NCBI RefSeq assembly: GCF_005930975.1 | Contig: NZ_VBSE01000038.1 | Coordinates: 1 to 64,000, forward strand | DNA: 64,000 nucleotides | Source of the DNA: Apilactobacillus kunkeei | GTDB lineage: Bacteria; Bacillota; Bacilli; Lactobacillales; Lactobacillaceae | Direction: 5' to 3' | Shown here: piece after piece, positions 8,594-16,567 of the stretch | How the letters are laid out: each line of letters starts with the position of its first letter | Position numbering within the stretch: position 1 is the stretch's first letter | Notes under the pieces: generated by a model | What the model was told of the DNA's origin: nothing | Databases searched by the model: none | What the model saw: the letters and a program-made list of their open reading frames with translations, nothing else | Translations under genes and position numbers: made by a program

Positions 8594-9628
8594 CTAACTT
8601 TTTTTAGATAATAAATCTTTTTCTTCCCACTCAACTAGTTCTGCAAGAAATTTTTGGAACGCAGAAACTTCGTTAAATGATGGGAACTCACCAATCATAA
8701 TTTTTTCAACTTGGTGGGCATCTTCACCATGCTTTTGTAAAATCAAAATTGCTTTTTGAGCATTTGCATTATTAAAAATTTCTTTTGGTAGATTCAACAA
8801 TGCTTGAAGATAGGCATTGTCTTGAATCCATTTTAATAATGATTTTGATTCTGGCGTGTTAAAGATATTACTTGGTACTAAGAAAACCCCATAACCACCT
8901 GGTTTGATATGGTTCATCCCTTGTTCAATTAACAAGTGGTGAGCATATGAATGACCATCTGTTGATCTTGTCTTATAGTTAGTGGTATTTTCATCAATTG
9001 GATAGTACCCAATTGGTAAATCGGAAATTACTAAATCTGCATCATCCACCAAAATGTTGGCAACTGAATCTTGATAAATAAGTTCAGTATTTTTATCGTT
9101 TCTTTGCATTTGTGTACTTATGCTTGAAACAGCTAACATGGAATCATCATTATCAATTCCGATAGCATGCAAATCAATATCCTTAACTGCATCCTTTAAT
9201 TGATTCATAACCGTAGTTAATAGGTTACCCATTCCAACGGATAAATCCAGAATCTGTAGATGCTTGGCATTCTTAACTAATCTAATAACTAAATAACCCA
9301 TGATTGAGGCTATTGTATCAGGTGTTATTTGGTGATTTGCTTGAATAGCATCCTCTTTGGTTGCTTTGATCATGCAAATTTGAATTGCCTTTCTTACAGT
9401 TTCTGCATCCATAGATTGATAATCTACGTCTCGGTATAATCCTTCTAACTTAGAAACTGTGTCACTATCTGGTATATCATCTTCAACATGAACTTGTCCG
9501 TCATTGATAAGATTATCGCCAGTCTCGATGAATGCATCAAGATATGATACGCCTAGCTTATCTTTCAAGATTTCAGCTGAAGAATTGAAAACTTTAAACA
9601 GAGTTTCTGTATCTTTCTCAGTCAGCAC
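8594..9628 (-). CDS. ytxK: YtxK-like class I SAM-dependent methyltransferase
   Basis: N6-adenine-DNA-methylase-like protein (COG0827), about 344 residues, a conserved partner of comG operons in lactobacilli; substrate not established. The SAM site is LDLSVGMGNLLTTV, and the catalytic motif IV has the form SDLPIGYY instead of NPPY, as in YtxK relatives. The start is set at GTG 9628, with AAGGGAG six bases upstream. The gap to the comGG candidate is 100 bases, so it may have its own promoter or be read from comG. Confidence 0.85.
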   Translation of the reverse strand: MLTEKDTETLFKVFNSSAEILKDKLGVSYLDAFIETGDNLINDGQVHVEDDIPDSDTVSKLEGLYRDVDYQSMDAETVRKAIQICMIKATKEDAIQANHQITPDTIASIMGYLVIRLVKNAKHLQILDLSVGMGNLLTTVMNQLKDAVKDIDLHAIGIDNDDSMLAVSSISTQMQRNDKNTELIYQDSVANILVDDADLVISDLPIGYYPIDENTTNYKTRSTDGHSYAHHLLIEQGMNHIKPGGYGVFLVPSNIFNTPESKSLLKWIQDNAYLQALLNLPKEIFNNANAQKAILILQKHGEDAHQVEKIMIGEFPSFNEVSAFQKFLAELVEWEEKDLLSKKS

Positions 9629-9728
9629 ACTCAACTCCCTTAAAAGTATTATCACTTAATAACAACTTTCATATTACCAGATTTTCACAAGAAAATTCAA
9701 GATAAACCATTAATAACTTGTATATAAA

Positions 9729-9872
9729 TTATCGTTGTTCATAGCTTTTTATCAATTTGTCTATCGTCTGCATTTCAGCATTATATTTTTCATATTTTAT
9801 CAATAAGAAAATTGATAAAACTGATAGAACAACAATTGCAATCAATGTAGCCGATCCACATTTTTTAATCAT
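9729..9872 (-). CDS. small pseudopilin-like protein, comGG candidate
   Basis: Short frame of 47 residues: MIKKCGSAT, then a strongly hydrophobic stretch (LIAIVVLSVLSIFLLI, residues 10-25) and a charged tail ending SYEQR. Its ATG overlaps the last codons of comGF by eight bases, the coupling used throughout this operon. Position (last comG gene before ytxK) and N-terminal helix fit a reduced ComGG, the minor pseudopilin at the pilus tip. ComGG is usually near 100 residues, so this is either miniaturised or eroded. No peptidase cleavage motif is evident. Confidence 0.5.
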   Translation of the reverse strand: MIKKCGSATLIAIVVLSVLSIFLLIKYEKYNAEMQTIDKLIKSYEQR

Positions 9873-10287
9873 AAGATATTGAACTCACATCCTCATAACT
9901 TTCATTGTTTGTAAATACCACATTCATTGCTAAATGATTCTTTATGTCTTTAAAACTAATACTTTTAACATCATCCAAAAGCGGATAAAAACCACCATTA
10001 ATACCAGATAAGATTATCGTTTTTCCGTTTTTATACATTTGATATTCTTTATTAGACTTTTTACTTCCAATATATAACAATTCCCTACCCACAATTTTAT
10101 ACAAAAAATAATGTTTTTTTGGAGATTCTATATTATTTAAAAACATTTGAAAATCCACTGCATGTATATTTTTTCGATTATATGATTTTTTCAATGGATT
10201 AATCATTGTAATCGTAAAAGCAATTAATCCAAGTATCGTAATGGCAATAATTGTTTCAATAATCGTAAAAGCCTTTTCTCTTTTCAT
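9865..10287 (-). CDS. comGF: competence minor pseudopilin ComGF
   Basis: Minor pseudopilin of the DNA-uptake pseudopilus, 140 residues. The N-terminus is MKREKAFTIIETIIAITI: a basic leader, the A-F-T-I-I-E pre-pilin cleavage context (Ala in place of the usual Gly before Phe) and a membrane helix. The rest is a soluble domain ending SSISYD. It overlaps the end of comGE by 32 bases in another frame and is itself overlapped by the comGG candidate, so all are likely translated from one mRNA. Confidence 0.72.
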   Translation of the reverse strand: MKREKAFTIIETIIAITILGLIAFTITMINPLKKSYNRKNIHAVDFQMFLNNIESPKKHYFLYKIVGRELLYIGSKKSNKEYQMYKNGKTIILSGINGGFYPLLDDVKSISFKDIKNHLAMNVVFTNNESYEDVSSISYD

Positions 10288-10432
10288 AATCTATTCTCTT
10301 TTTTATCAATGTTCTTCTAGCTTTATCGAGATTATTATACATATGTTGATTGGATTCACAGAAGAAAATCATCCCGACCGAAATTAAAGTCAACGACGCA
10401 ATCGAATCAATCATAATAAACCCCTTATTCAT
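10256..10432 (-). CDS. comGE: competence minor pseudopilin ComGE (short)
   Basis: 58 residues from ATG 10432 (62 from ATG 10444). The N-terminus MNKGFIMIDSIASLTLISV resembles a pre-pilin leader with G-F cleavage, but the usual Glu at +5 is Asp. The ATG overlaps the comGD stop codon, so expression is probably coupled. Only about 30 residues follow the membrane helix, less than half of a usual ComGE, so the periplasmic domain is nearly missing. The assignment rests on position and leader. Confidence 0.6.
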   Translation of the reverse strand: MNKGFIMIDSIASLTLISVGMIFFCESNQHMYNNLDKARRTLIKKRIDYEKRKGFYDY

Positions 10433-10859
10433 AATATTTTTCATATATTTTATAAATACCTCCACCAAGTTGTACTTTTAAAAGGTAACGGGTATGCGTA
10501 TTTTTAGAATACCACTCATATGTTTGTGGTGGAACATATCCATCATTATTAACGGTTATTAATAAATTATCCTGTGAATGCATACTATCAGGCATTCGTA
10601 GTTTGTTATGATGCCCCTTATTGGAAAAGATAATATCATGATCTTTCTCATATATATTTGTTTCCCAACCAGTATATGCACTATTCTCAATTGCTTGTTT
10701 CCAATACTCCCTAAAATTTACCCAAAACTCTTTCTCTAATTCTTGATCATTAATGTGAGTACCTTGATATAAAAATATACATAATGACATAAAAAAAGAG
10801 CTAATGATTAATACAATTAGCATTTCAATTGTAGTAAATCCATCTTTACTCTTTTTCAA
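10425..10859 (-). CDS. comGD: competence pseudopilin ComGD
   Basis: Minor pseudopilin of 144 residues. From TTG 10859 the protein begins LKKSKDGFTTIEMLIVLII, a clear class 3 signal: basic leader, G-F cleavage site, Glu at +5 and a hydrophobic helix. There is no ATG before it; TTG codons further upstream in frame also exist, so the start is not certain. It overlaps the end of comGC by 14 bases. Confidence 0.75.
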   Translation of the reverse strand: MKKSKDGFTTIEMLIVLIISSFFMSLCIFLYQGTHINDQELEKEFWVNFREYWKQAIENSAYTGWETNIYEKDHDIIFSNKGHHNKLRMPDSMHSQDNLLITVNNDGYVPPQTYEWYSKNTHTRYLLKVQLGGGIYKIYEKYYE

Positions 10860-11151
10860 TTGCCTTATTATCAACAATTTGAATGCCTTCTTCTTGAGCT
10901 TGATCAGCTTGCTTTTGGGTTAAATAACCGTTTTTAACAAGTGCATCCATACTTACATCTGCTTTATTATCATCTGATGCAAATGAATCAATCTGACCTT
11001 GGACCAATGTTTGCATTGCATGTACATGTACTTCAGTTGCATGTTTTCTTTGCCCTGAAACATTTGGTACAACGATTAAAATTAGTAGTGAAATAATAAA
11101 TAATACGATTGTCATTTCAATTAGTGTAAATCCCGCTTTTTTCTTGTTCAT
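10846..11151 (-). CDS. comGC: competence major pseudopilin ComGC
   Basis: Major pseudopilin of the transformation apparatus, 101 residues. The N-terminus MNKKKAGFTLIEMTIVLFII is a textbook pre-pilin signal with cleavage between Gly7 and Phe8 and Glu at +5, cut by the prepilin peptidase ComC (not in this window). The mature helix is followed by a small soluble domain with QKQADQAQEEGI. It starts three bases after comGB. Confidence 0.92.
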   Translation of the reverse strand: MNKKKAGFTLIEMTIVLFIISLLILIVVPNVSGQRKHATEVHVHAMQTLVQGQIDSFASDDNKADVSMDALVKNGYLTQKQADQAQEEGIQIVDNKAIEKE

Positions 11152-11154
11152 TTT

Positions 11155-12126
11155 TTAAATTCCTTTCAACGATGAATAAATTGGCATAAGAATAACTAAA
11201 TATGCCAAAACAATACAAATACCAATAAATAAAAATAAAAGTGGTTGAATTAAATTAATTAGTTGATTTGAACGACGATTCATTTCATCAAACTTGATCA
11301 GTGAAAAAGCTTCTAATTTGATTAATATGTCAGACACTTTTGATCCATGATGAAAAAATCCATTAAATTCCGCTGGAATGAAGGAATACATTTTAGTTAG
11401 TTTCCCAATATCTTCTCCATGATCAGCTAAATATTGTGCTTTTTTTCCTAACTTATACATAACCGTGTTTGGTTTAAAGTCTTTTAATATTCTTAGTATA
11501 TTCTTCAAATCAATTCCGTTTTGAATCAACATCTTTAATTCAAGTGACAATATATATCCCATATACGCTTTATATATTTTTCCAATAAATGGAATTCTCG
11601 ATATAATGTCTCTTTTTCTTAGTAACGGTAATCGCTTATACATAACAAATACAATCAAGATTCCAAAAAATATGAAGAATAAAAATATATATAGCCATAT
11701 TAAATCATAATGCTGCATAGAATTAATCGAACTTAATTGTGGTAACACAAAGGCATTGATTGCATAAACAATTCCAATCAAAATAATTACTAATACAATT
11801 GGATAAAACAGTAAATCTTTTATCTTTGATTTATTCTTTAATTTAACTTCAATAAATTGGCTTAACTCAACTAAACAAGATGAAAGATCACCATATTTTT
11901 CACTAATCATGATTTGATTATAAAAATCATTATGAATCAACCCTACAATACTGTCACTGAAACTATTACCTTCACCCAACTTATTAGCAATCTTTTTTAC
12001 TGTTAATTGTCTACCACCTACTTCAGATAAAAACTGTAGCGATTCCTTAATCGTGAAGCCAGAACTAAACAAATCACTTAAATTTTTAAATAGATAATAC
12101 TGTTTATCCAGTGATAGTTTTTCCAT
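11155..12126 (-). CDS. comGB: competence type II secretion membrane protein ComGB
   Basis: Polytopic inner-membrane platform of the competence pseudopilus (GspF/PilC family), 323 residues. There are two GspF-like halves; membrane helices are near residues 105-130, 150-170 and 290-315. Motifs include FSSGFTIKESLQFL near the start and LIQNGIDLKNILRIL in the middle. Start ATG 12126 follows AAAGGA. It overlaps the end of comGA by 23 bases. Confidence 0.9.
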   Translation of the reverse strand: MEKLSLDKQYYLFKNLSDLFSSGFTIKESLQFLSEVGGRQLTVKKIANKLGEGNSFSDSIVGLIHNDFYNQIMISEKYGDLSSCLVELSQFIEVKLKNKSKIKDLLFYPIVLVIILIGIVYAINAFVLPQLSSINSMQHYDLIWLYIFLFFIFFGILIVFVMYKRLPLLRKRDIISRIPFIGKIYKAYMGYILSLELKMLIQNGIDLKNILRILKDFKPNTVMYKLGKKAQYLADHGEDIGKLTKMYSFIPAEFNGFFHHGSKVSDILIKLEAFSLIKFDEMNRRSNQLINLIQPLLFLFIGICIVLAYLVILMPIYSSLKGI

Positions 12127-13012
12127 TACCAAATATCCTTTCTTTTAAAAATGCAAAATCATTTTTAATATTCATATTTGCTGAAATATCTCTTTTATTT
12201 TTTACAGACAATTTTTGGAAAACAACCGCATTTAAACAGTTAAATAAATCATTATAATCACAACCCAATTGACCCAGCCTATTAATAACTCCATCAATAT
12301 CTCTAGCATGAATAGTAGTTAATACCAAGTGACCTGATAGTGCTGCTCGAATAGCTGATTTAGCAGTATTAGCATCCCTAATTTCACCAATAATAAAAAT
12401 ATCAGGTCGACTTCTTAGTCCAACCTTAATTAATTCGTCAAACCCCATATCTGCTGATTCATTGACCTGTAATTGGAGAAAATTAGTATTAATAATTTCC
12501 ACAGGATCTTCAATACTCATAATCAACTTATTGGAACTCATTGAATTGGCTAAATGATAAATCGATGTTGTTTTTCCTGAACCAGTCTTACCTGCGAAAA
12601 TAATCATCCCATTTTGTTTGGATAATTCTTTCAATCGATAAAATTGATTTTCATTATCATAATTAATATTCTTGTCATCTAATGAATAGATAATTCTAAT
12701 TACCATGGATTCATGATTTTTATAATTACCAACTGAAGAAAAACGCAAGAAAAATTTCTTTTTATTATTGATAAACTCAAATGATCCAGTCTGTGGTCTT
12801 CTATGCTCACTGATTGACATTCCACCAATATATTTACAGTAATTGATTAATTTCTTTGCTTTTTCATAATTTATATAACCATAATTCTCAATACTTAGAC
12901 CTGTATGTTCTCTAACAATATAATTTTCATTAATCGGCAGAAGATAGATATCTTTGATGTTTCCTTCGATTGCTTGATTAATTAGATCATCAAAATAATT
13001 TGAAATGCTCAT
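12104..13012 (-). CDS. comGA: competence pseudopilus assembly ATPase ComGA
   Basis: Cytoplasmic secretion ATPase (GspE/PilB family) that powers pseudopilus assembly for DNA uptake; 302 residues. Walker A is GKTGSGKTTS near 140-149, the Asp box region IMSIEDPVE follows, the Walker B region IIGEIRD is near 210, and the His box is LVLTTIHA near 228. Start ATG 13012 has GGAGG upstream, but that GGAGG forms part of a long hairpin (see leader entry). It is the first gene of an overlapping comGA-GG operon, all with intact reading frames. Confidence 0.93.
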   Translation of the reverse strand: MSISNYFDDLINQAIEGNIKDIYLLPINENYIVREHTGLSIENYGYINYEKAKKLINYCKYIGGMSISEHRRPQTGSFEFINNKKKFFLRFSSVGNYKNHESMVIRIIYSLDDKNINYDNENQFYRLKELSKQNGMIIFAGKTGSGKTTSIYHLANSMSSNKLIMSIEDPVEIINTNFLQLQVNESADMGFDELIKVGLRSRPDIFIIGEIRDANTAKSAIRAALSGHLVLTTIHARDIDGVINRLGQLGCDYNDLFNCLNAVVFQKLSVKNKRDISANMNIKNDFAFLKERIFGNGKTITG

Positions 13013-13053
13013 AAAAAAACCTCCACTTTTTATATTCGAAAAAAGTAGAGGTT
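13013..13053 (-). promoter_or_regulatory. comGA leader hairpin masking the Shine-Dalgarno, with ComX/SigH-like box in the loop
   Basis: On the minus strand AACCTCTACTTTTT (13053-13040) pairs with AAAAAGTGGAGGTT (13031-13018) over 14 bp with one G-U pair, followed by TTTTT and the comGA ATG. The comGA GGAGG is inside the 3' arm. The structure therefore looks like an intrinsic terminator and a translation block at once. The loop and loop edge carry TTCGAATA (13040-13033), one base from the streptococcal competence box TACGAATA. The hairpin is seen; the regulatory role is inference. Confidence 0.55.
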
Positions 13054-13068
13054 CCATTTATTTTTTAT

Positions 13069-13094
13069 AAAAAAAAGATGCATAAATATGCATC
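13069..13094 (-). terminator. terminator of yebC
   Basis: On the minus strand GATGCATA, a 2-base loop and TATGCATC, followed by eight T. It separates yebC from the comG operon. Confidence 0.85.
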
Positions 13095-13102
13095 TCCTTT
13101 AA

Positions 13103-13837
13103 TTATTCAGCTGCTTCAGGTAATTCAGCTGCTTCGTAAACGTCTTGGACGTCATCGTTTTCATCAAGTTCATCAATTAGACCAGTGTATTGTGAAACTT
13201 TATCACTTGGCACAGCAGTCTTGTTTTGAGGGAACATTGTAACTTCAGCAGTATCTAAATCATATTTTTCTTGTAAAGCATCTCTAACAGCAGTTAGATC
13301 TGAAGGCGCAGTGAAAATTTCAAATTGGTCATCATCTGACTTCATGTCTTCTCCACCAGCATCTAAAACATCCATTAACATACTGTCTTCATCAACGTCT
13401 AATCCGTCACGTAGGATAACAATGTATCCCTTACGGTCAAACATATATGAAACAGAACCATTTGATCCTAGTGAACCACCATGGTGACTGAATGCTGAAC
13501 GTACGGCAGCAGCAGTACGGTTCTTGTTATCAGTTAAGCAAGAAACCATGATTGCTGTACCAGCAGGTCCATATCCTTCGTAAGTAATTTCTTCGTAATT
13601 TGCTCCACCTTGACCAGAAGCCTTATCGATAGCACGTTGGATGTTATCCTTAGGCATGTTGGCAGCATGAGCTTTATCAATCACAAGACGTAATTGTGGG
13701 TTACCATCTGGTTCTGGACCACCAGCTTTAGCAGCTTGGTATAAATCACGAGACAATTTTTGGAAAATCTTACCACGTTTTTTATCTTGGGCACCTTTAC
13801 GTCCTTGAATGTTATGCCATTTTGAATGTCCTGACAT
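13103..13837 (-). CDS. yebC: YebC/PmpR family DNA-binding regulatory protein
   Basis: 244-residue member of the YebC/TACO1 family. Newer work on such proteins links them to translation of difficult proline-containing stretches, and older work to transcription control. It has the conserved N-terminus [36 protein letters not shown] near 55, and [13 protein letters not shown] near 95. The C-terminus is acidic. Start ATG 13837 follows GAGGAG. It sits directly upstream of comG, as in many lactobacilli, but with its own terminator. Confidence 0.95.
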   Translation of the reverse strand: MSGHSKWHNIQGRKGAQDKKRGKIFQKLSRDLYQAAKAGGPEPDGNPQLRLVIDKAHAANMPKDNIQRAIDKASGQGGANYEEITYEGYGPAGTAIMVSCLTDNKNRTAAAVRSAFSHHGGSLGSNGSVSYMFDRKGYIVILRDGLDVDEDSMLMDVLDAGGEDMKSDDDQFEIFTAPSDLTAVRDALQEKYDLDTAEVTMFPQNKTAVPSDKVSQYTGLIDELDENDDVQDVYEAAELPEAAE

Positions 13838-13932
13838 AATCACAGCACTCCTCTCGAATTCTATTGTTTCATTAGTTTACAAACATATCAATTATATCAA
13901 TCAGTATATAATTAATCAAGTTACTATATCAG

Positions 13933-14934
13933 CTATTTAGTCGAGTCGCGTTCAACTATTTCATAGCCTAAAACCACATAGCGATTATCAATCTCTTCTT
14001 TATTCATGATCTTGGTCAATAATCTCATTGCTACCGCACCAATATCATATAAAGGTTGAGTGATAGAAGACAATTGTGGTCTCATCATCTTAGCTAATTT
14101 TGTATTATTACTTGTGAATAATTCAAAATCATGTGGCACTGAAACTCCCCTATCGGTCATTCCATTTAAAATTCCGGCAGCCAATTCATCATTAGTGGCT
14201 ACTGCTGCCGTAATTTTATCATTTATGAGCTGTTCAGCCAAATCATAACCGTCTTCATATGTTCCCTTTGTTTCAAAAACCAACTTTTCATCAAAAATGA
14301 TGCCGCTGTTTTGTAAGGCTGAAACATAACCTTTTAATCTGTATTCCTTATTAACATCTTGTTTCATTGAACCAGATGCAAAGGCGATTCTACGATTACC
14401 ATTTTTTATCAAACGTTCTGTTTCATTCTTCACAGCATCTGCATAATCGATATTTACGCTGGGTACAGAATTATTAATATCAACTGATCCTGCTAGAACA
14501 ATCGGGCAGTCAGAACGCTTAAAATCAGCTCTTAAGTCATCATTAATTTCGTTACCCATAAAAATAATTCCATCAACTTGTTTACTTAACAATGTATTTA
14601 GTACTGATGCTTCCTTATCAGGATTATCATCCGAATTGGCTAAGATAATATTGTACTTATACATAGTTGCAATATCATCAATTCCACGAGCTAGTGAAGA
14701 AAAGTATCCATCGGTTACATCGGGAATGATTACCCCAACCGTTGTTGTCTTCTTACTTGCTAGTCCCCTTGCCACAGCATTAGGGCGATAGTCCAAATCA
14801 TCTATGACCTTCAACACTTTTTCTTTGGTTGCTTGTCGTACGTTACTGTTACCATTTAAAACTCTAGAAACAGTAGCCATGGAAACCCCAGATTCTCTAG
14901 CAACATCGTAAATAGTTACATTTTGCTTTTCCAT
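13933..14934 (-). CDS. ccpA: catabolite control protein A
   Basis: LacI-family global carbon regulator that binds cre sites with phosphorylated HPr (HPr-Ser-P); 333 residues. The N-terminal HTH is VTIYDVARESGVSMATVSRV (residues 5-24), followed by the hinge NAVARGLASKKTTTVGVIIP and a periplasmic-binding-like effector domain. Start ATG 14934 has GAGGAG upstream. A cre-like site lies just downstream of its own promoter, suggesting autoregulation. Other LacI paralogues exist in lactobacilli, but this HTH and hinge sequence is typical of CcpA. Confidence 0.9.
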   Translation of the reverse strand: MEKQNVTIYDVARESGVSMATVSRVLNGNSNVRQATKEKVLKVIDDLDYRPNAVARGLASKKTTTVGVIIPDVTDGYFSSLARGIDDIATMYKYNIILANSDDNPDKEASVLNTLLSKQVDGIIFMGNEINDDLRADFKRSDCPIVLAGSVDINNSVPSVNIDYADAVKNETERLIKNGNRRIAFASGSMKQDVNKEYRLKGYVSALQNSGIIFDEKLVFETKGTYEDGYDLAEQLINDKITAAVATNDELAAGILNGMTDRGVSVPHDFELFTSNNTKLAKMMRPQLSSITQPLYDIGAVAMRLLTKIMNKEEIDNRYVVLGYEIVERDSTK

Positions 14935-14971
14935 TCTCTCAAACTCCTCTTTAAGTCCGCCTGGTTTGTTT

Positions 14972-14985
14972 TCATAGCGCTTTCA
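14972..14985 (-). promoter_or_regulatory. cre site upstream of ccpA
   Basis: Minus-strand TGAAAGCGCTATGA matches the cre consensus TGWAANCGNTNWCA at 13 of 14 positions. It lies 12 bases after the -10 box of the ccpA promoter, a position where bound CcpA would block transcription. Confidence 0.7.
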
Positions 14986-14996
14986 ATATGTTTACA

Positions 14997-15025
14997 AATA
15001 TATCAGATAAACGATGATTTAACAA
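14997..15025 (-). promoter_or_regulatory. ccpA: ccpA promoter
   Basis: On the minus strand TTGTTA (15025-15020), a 17-base spacer and TATATT (15002-14997), directly upstream of the cre site. Confidence 0.6.
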
Positions 15026-15045
15026 GACTACCACCTCTTAAAAAC

Positions 15046-15079
15046 GCAAAAGAGACCTAACCAAGTCAGGCCTCTTTTA
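15046..15079 (-). terminator. terminator after the YtxH gene
   Basis: On the minus strand AAAAGAGGCCT pairs with AGGTCTCTTTT. The U-tract is short (four T), so termination may be partial and allow read-through towards ccpA. Confidence 0.65.
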
Positions 15080-15089
15080 CAATTAAAAA

Positions 15090-15512
15090 TTATTTACTTA
15101 AATTATCTTCTTTTTTTATAGCATCTGGATCAATAACGATATCTTGGCTATCATCATCGTTTTTTCTAACTTGATTTCTCAAGTTGTCAGCTGCTTTGTG
15201 GAATTGGGTACTACCTTCGTCGTAGTAGTATTGTGCTTTGTTAACTACGTTATCGTTAACCTTACCAGCAGCATCTTTAATCTTTGACTTAGCATCTGAT
15301 GTCTTGTATTGTAGTTGCTCTTTTACGTCGTCAACAGAGTCTAAAGCGTAAAAAGCATAATCCAATGCTCGATCCTTTAAGTCGTTTGCAGTCTTTACAG
15401 TGCTGTTAACGAATTCCTTTGTCTTTTCATCATCCATCTTACGATATGCTAAATATGCAGCAGCTGCTGCACCGGTAGTTAATCCTAATAAAAATAGTCC
15501 TGTCTTTTTCAT
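15090..15512 (-). CDS. YtxH domain-containing protein
   Basis: 140-residue protein with an N-terminal glycine/alanine-rich membrane segment (GLFLLGLTTGAAAAAYLAY) typical of YtxH, followed by a long charged helical region with likely coiled coil (DLKDRALDYAFYALDSVDDV) and an acidic tail. YtxH-type proteins belong to general stress loci; molecular role unknown. Start ATG 15512 follows GGGAG. It is 15 bases behind the DUF948 gene, matching the ytxG-ytxH pair of Bacillus, which likewise sits near ccpA. Confidence 0.8.
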   Translation of the reverse strand: MKKTGLFLLGLTTGAAAAAYLAYRKMDDEKTKEFVNSTVKTANDLKDRALDYAFYALDSVDDVKEQLQYKTSDAKSKIKDAAGKVNDNVVNKAQYYYDEGSTQFHKAADNLRNQVRKNDDDSQDIVIDPDAIKKEDNLSK

Positions 15513-15527
15513 AAAAAACACTCCCTT

Positions 15528-15905
15528 TTATTTTTTAAACATTCTAAAGCCAGCACCTGCGGCTTTTTCCATAAATGATTTTTTGTTTCTGTTTTGGAAC
15601 TTTTTGGTTAAGTTTTGAGTTGCGTTATTTAACTTGCTAACGCTTTGTCCAACATCTGCAGCAGCTTGATAAACTGGATCCAAGGTGTTGATTTTTTCAT
15701 TAACATCCTTAACTAATGAATTTGAGCTAGCTAAAATATCTTCGGCTTGTTTTGATATTACATCAATATCTTGAGAAATAGAATTAATATTCTTATTTAC
15801 CTCATCAACGGTCTTAGATAACTTGATTAGTAGAACCGCAGCGCAAATTGCAATAATGAAAAATGCAACTGCGGCAATCAAACCAGCTAATCCTCCAATT
15901 GTCAT
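15528..15905 (-). CDS. DUF948 (YtxG-like) membrane-anchored protein
   Basis: 125-residue protein with an N-terminal membrane helix (LAGLIAAVAFFIIAICAAVL) and a long heptad-rich cytoplasmic helix (LSKTVDEVNKNINSISQDID) followed by a basic end. It belongs to the DUF948/YtxG group; function unknown. ATG 15905 is preceded by GAGGAGGGG. It forms a two-gene unit with the YtxH protein. Confidence 0.8.
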   Translation of the reverse strand: MTIGGLAGLIAAVAFFIIAICAAVLLIKLSKTVDEVNKNINSISQDIDVISKQAEDILASSNSLVKDVNEKINTLDPVYQAAADVGQSVSKLNNATQNLTKKFQNRNKKSFMEKAAGAGFRMFKK

Positions 15906-15974
15906 GCAACCCCTCCTCATACGTTTATATGATTATAATAGCATTTACTATTTAATCTTACAATTAGTTTAATC

Positions 15975-16565
15975 TTAAGCCCTCCACCATTCATCAAACT
16001 TACTATATAGTTGTTTAATTGCATTTCCACGATGGCTTATCTCATTTTTTTCATGATCAGACATTTCTGCCATGGTCTTCTTCTTACTTGGTACATAAAA
16101 TAATGGGTCGTATCCAAAACCATTATCACCTCTTGGTGCTTTTAGAATGATTCCTTCTACGGTTCCATAAACAACGAATTTTTCACCATGTTGATTCAAT
16201 AATACTAAGCAAGTCACAAATTTAGCGTCACGCTTGTCACTGTCACCTAATTTTGCCAATAATTTCTTATTATTAGCTATGTCATCATGATCTCCAGCAT
16301 ATCTTGCTGAATGAATTCCAGGTTCATTATTTAATGCAGGCACTTCCAAACCGGAATCATCAGCTAAAACGGCTAAATTAGTTCGCTCGAAAATGGCTTG
16401 TGCTTTAATGGTGGCGTTTTCTTCAAATGACTCACCATTTTCAATAATTTTACCTAATTCTGGAAAATCTGCAAGTGTTTTAAAGTCAATGTTTTTATCG
16501 GCAAACATTTCACGAAATTCTCGGGCTTTATTTTGGTTGTTAGTCGCAATTACAATTTTGTCCAT
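15975..16565 (-). CDS. rdgB: XTP/dITP diphosphatase (RdgB/HAM1 family)
   Basis: House-cleaning enzyme that hydrolyses non-canonical purine nucleoside triphosphates (XTP, dITP, ITP) to monophosphates, keeping them out of DNA and RNA. 196 residues. Seen: IVIATNNQNKAREF at the start, LADDSGLEVPAL near 69, PGIHSARYAG, and the C-terminal GFGYDPLFYVP and SHRGNAI. The ribosome binding site GAGGAG is made from the last two Glu codons of murI, so the two genes are translationally coupled. Confidence 0.95.
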   Translation of the reverse strand: MDKIVIATNNQNKAREFREMFADKNIDFKTLADFPELGKIIENGESFEENATIKAQAIFERTNLAVLADDSGLEVPALNNEPGIHSARYAGDHDDIANNKKLLAKLGDSDKRDAKFVTCLVLLNQHGEKFVVYGTVEGIILKAPRGDNGFGYDPLFYVPSKKKTMAEMSDHEKNEISHRGNAIKQLYSKFDEWWRA

Positions 16566-16567
16566 AA

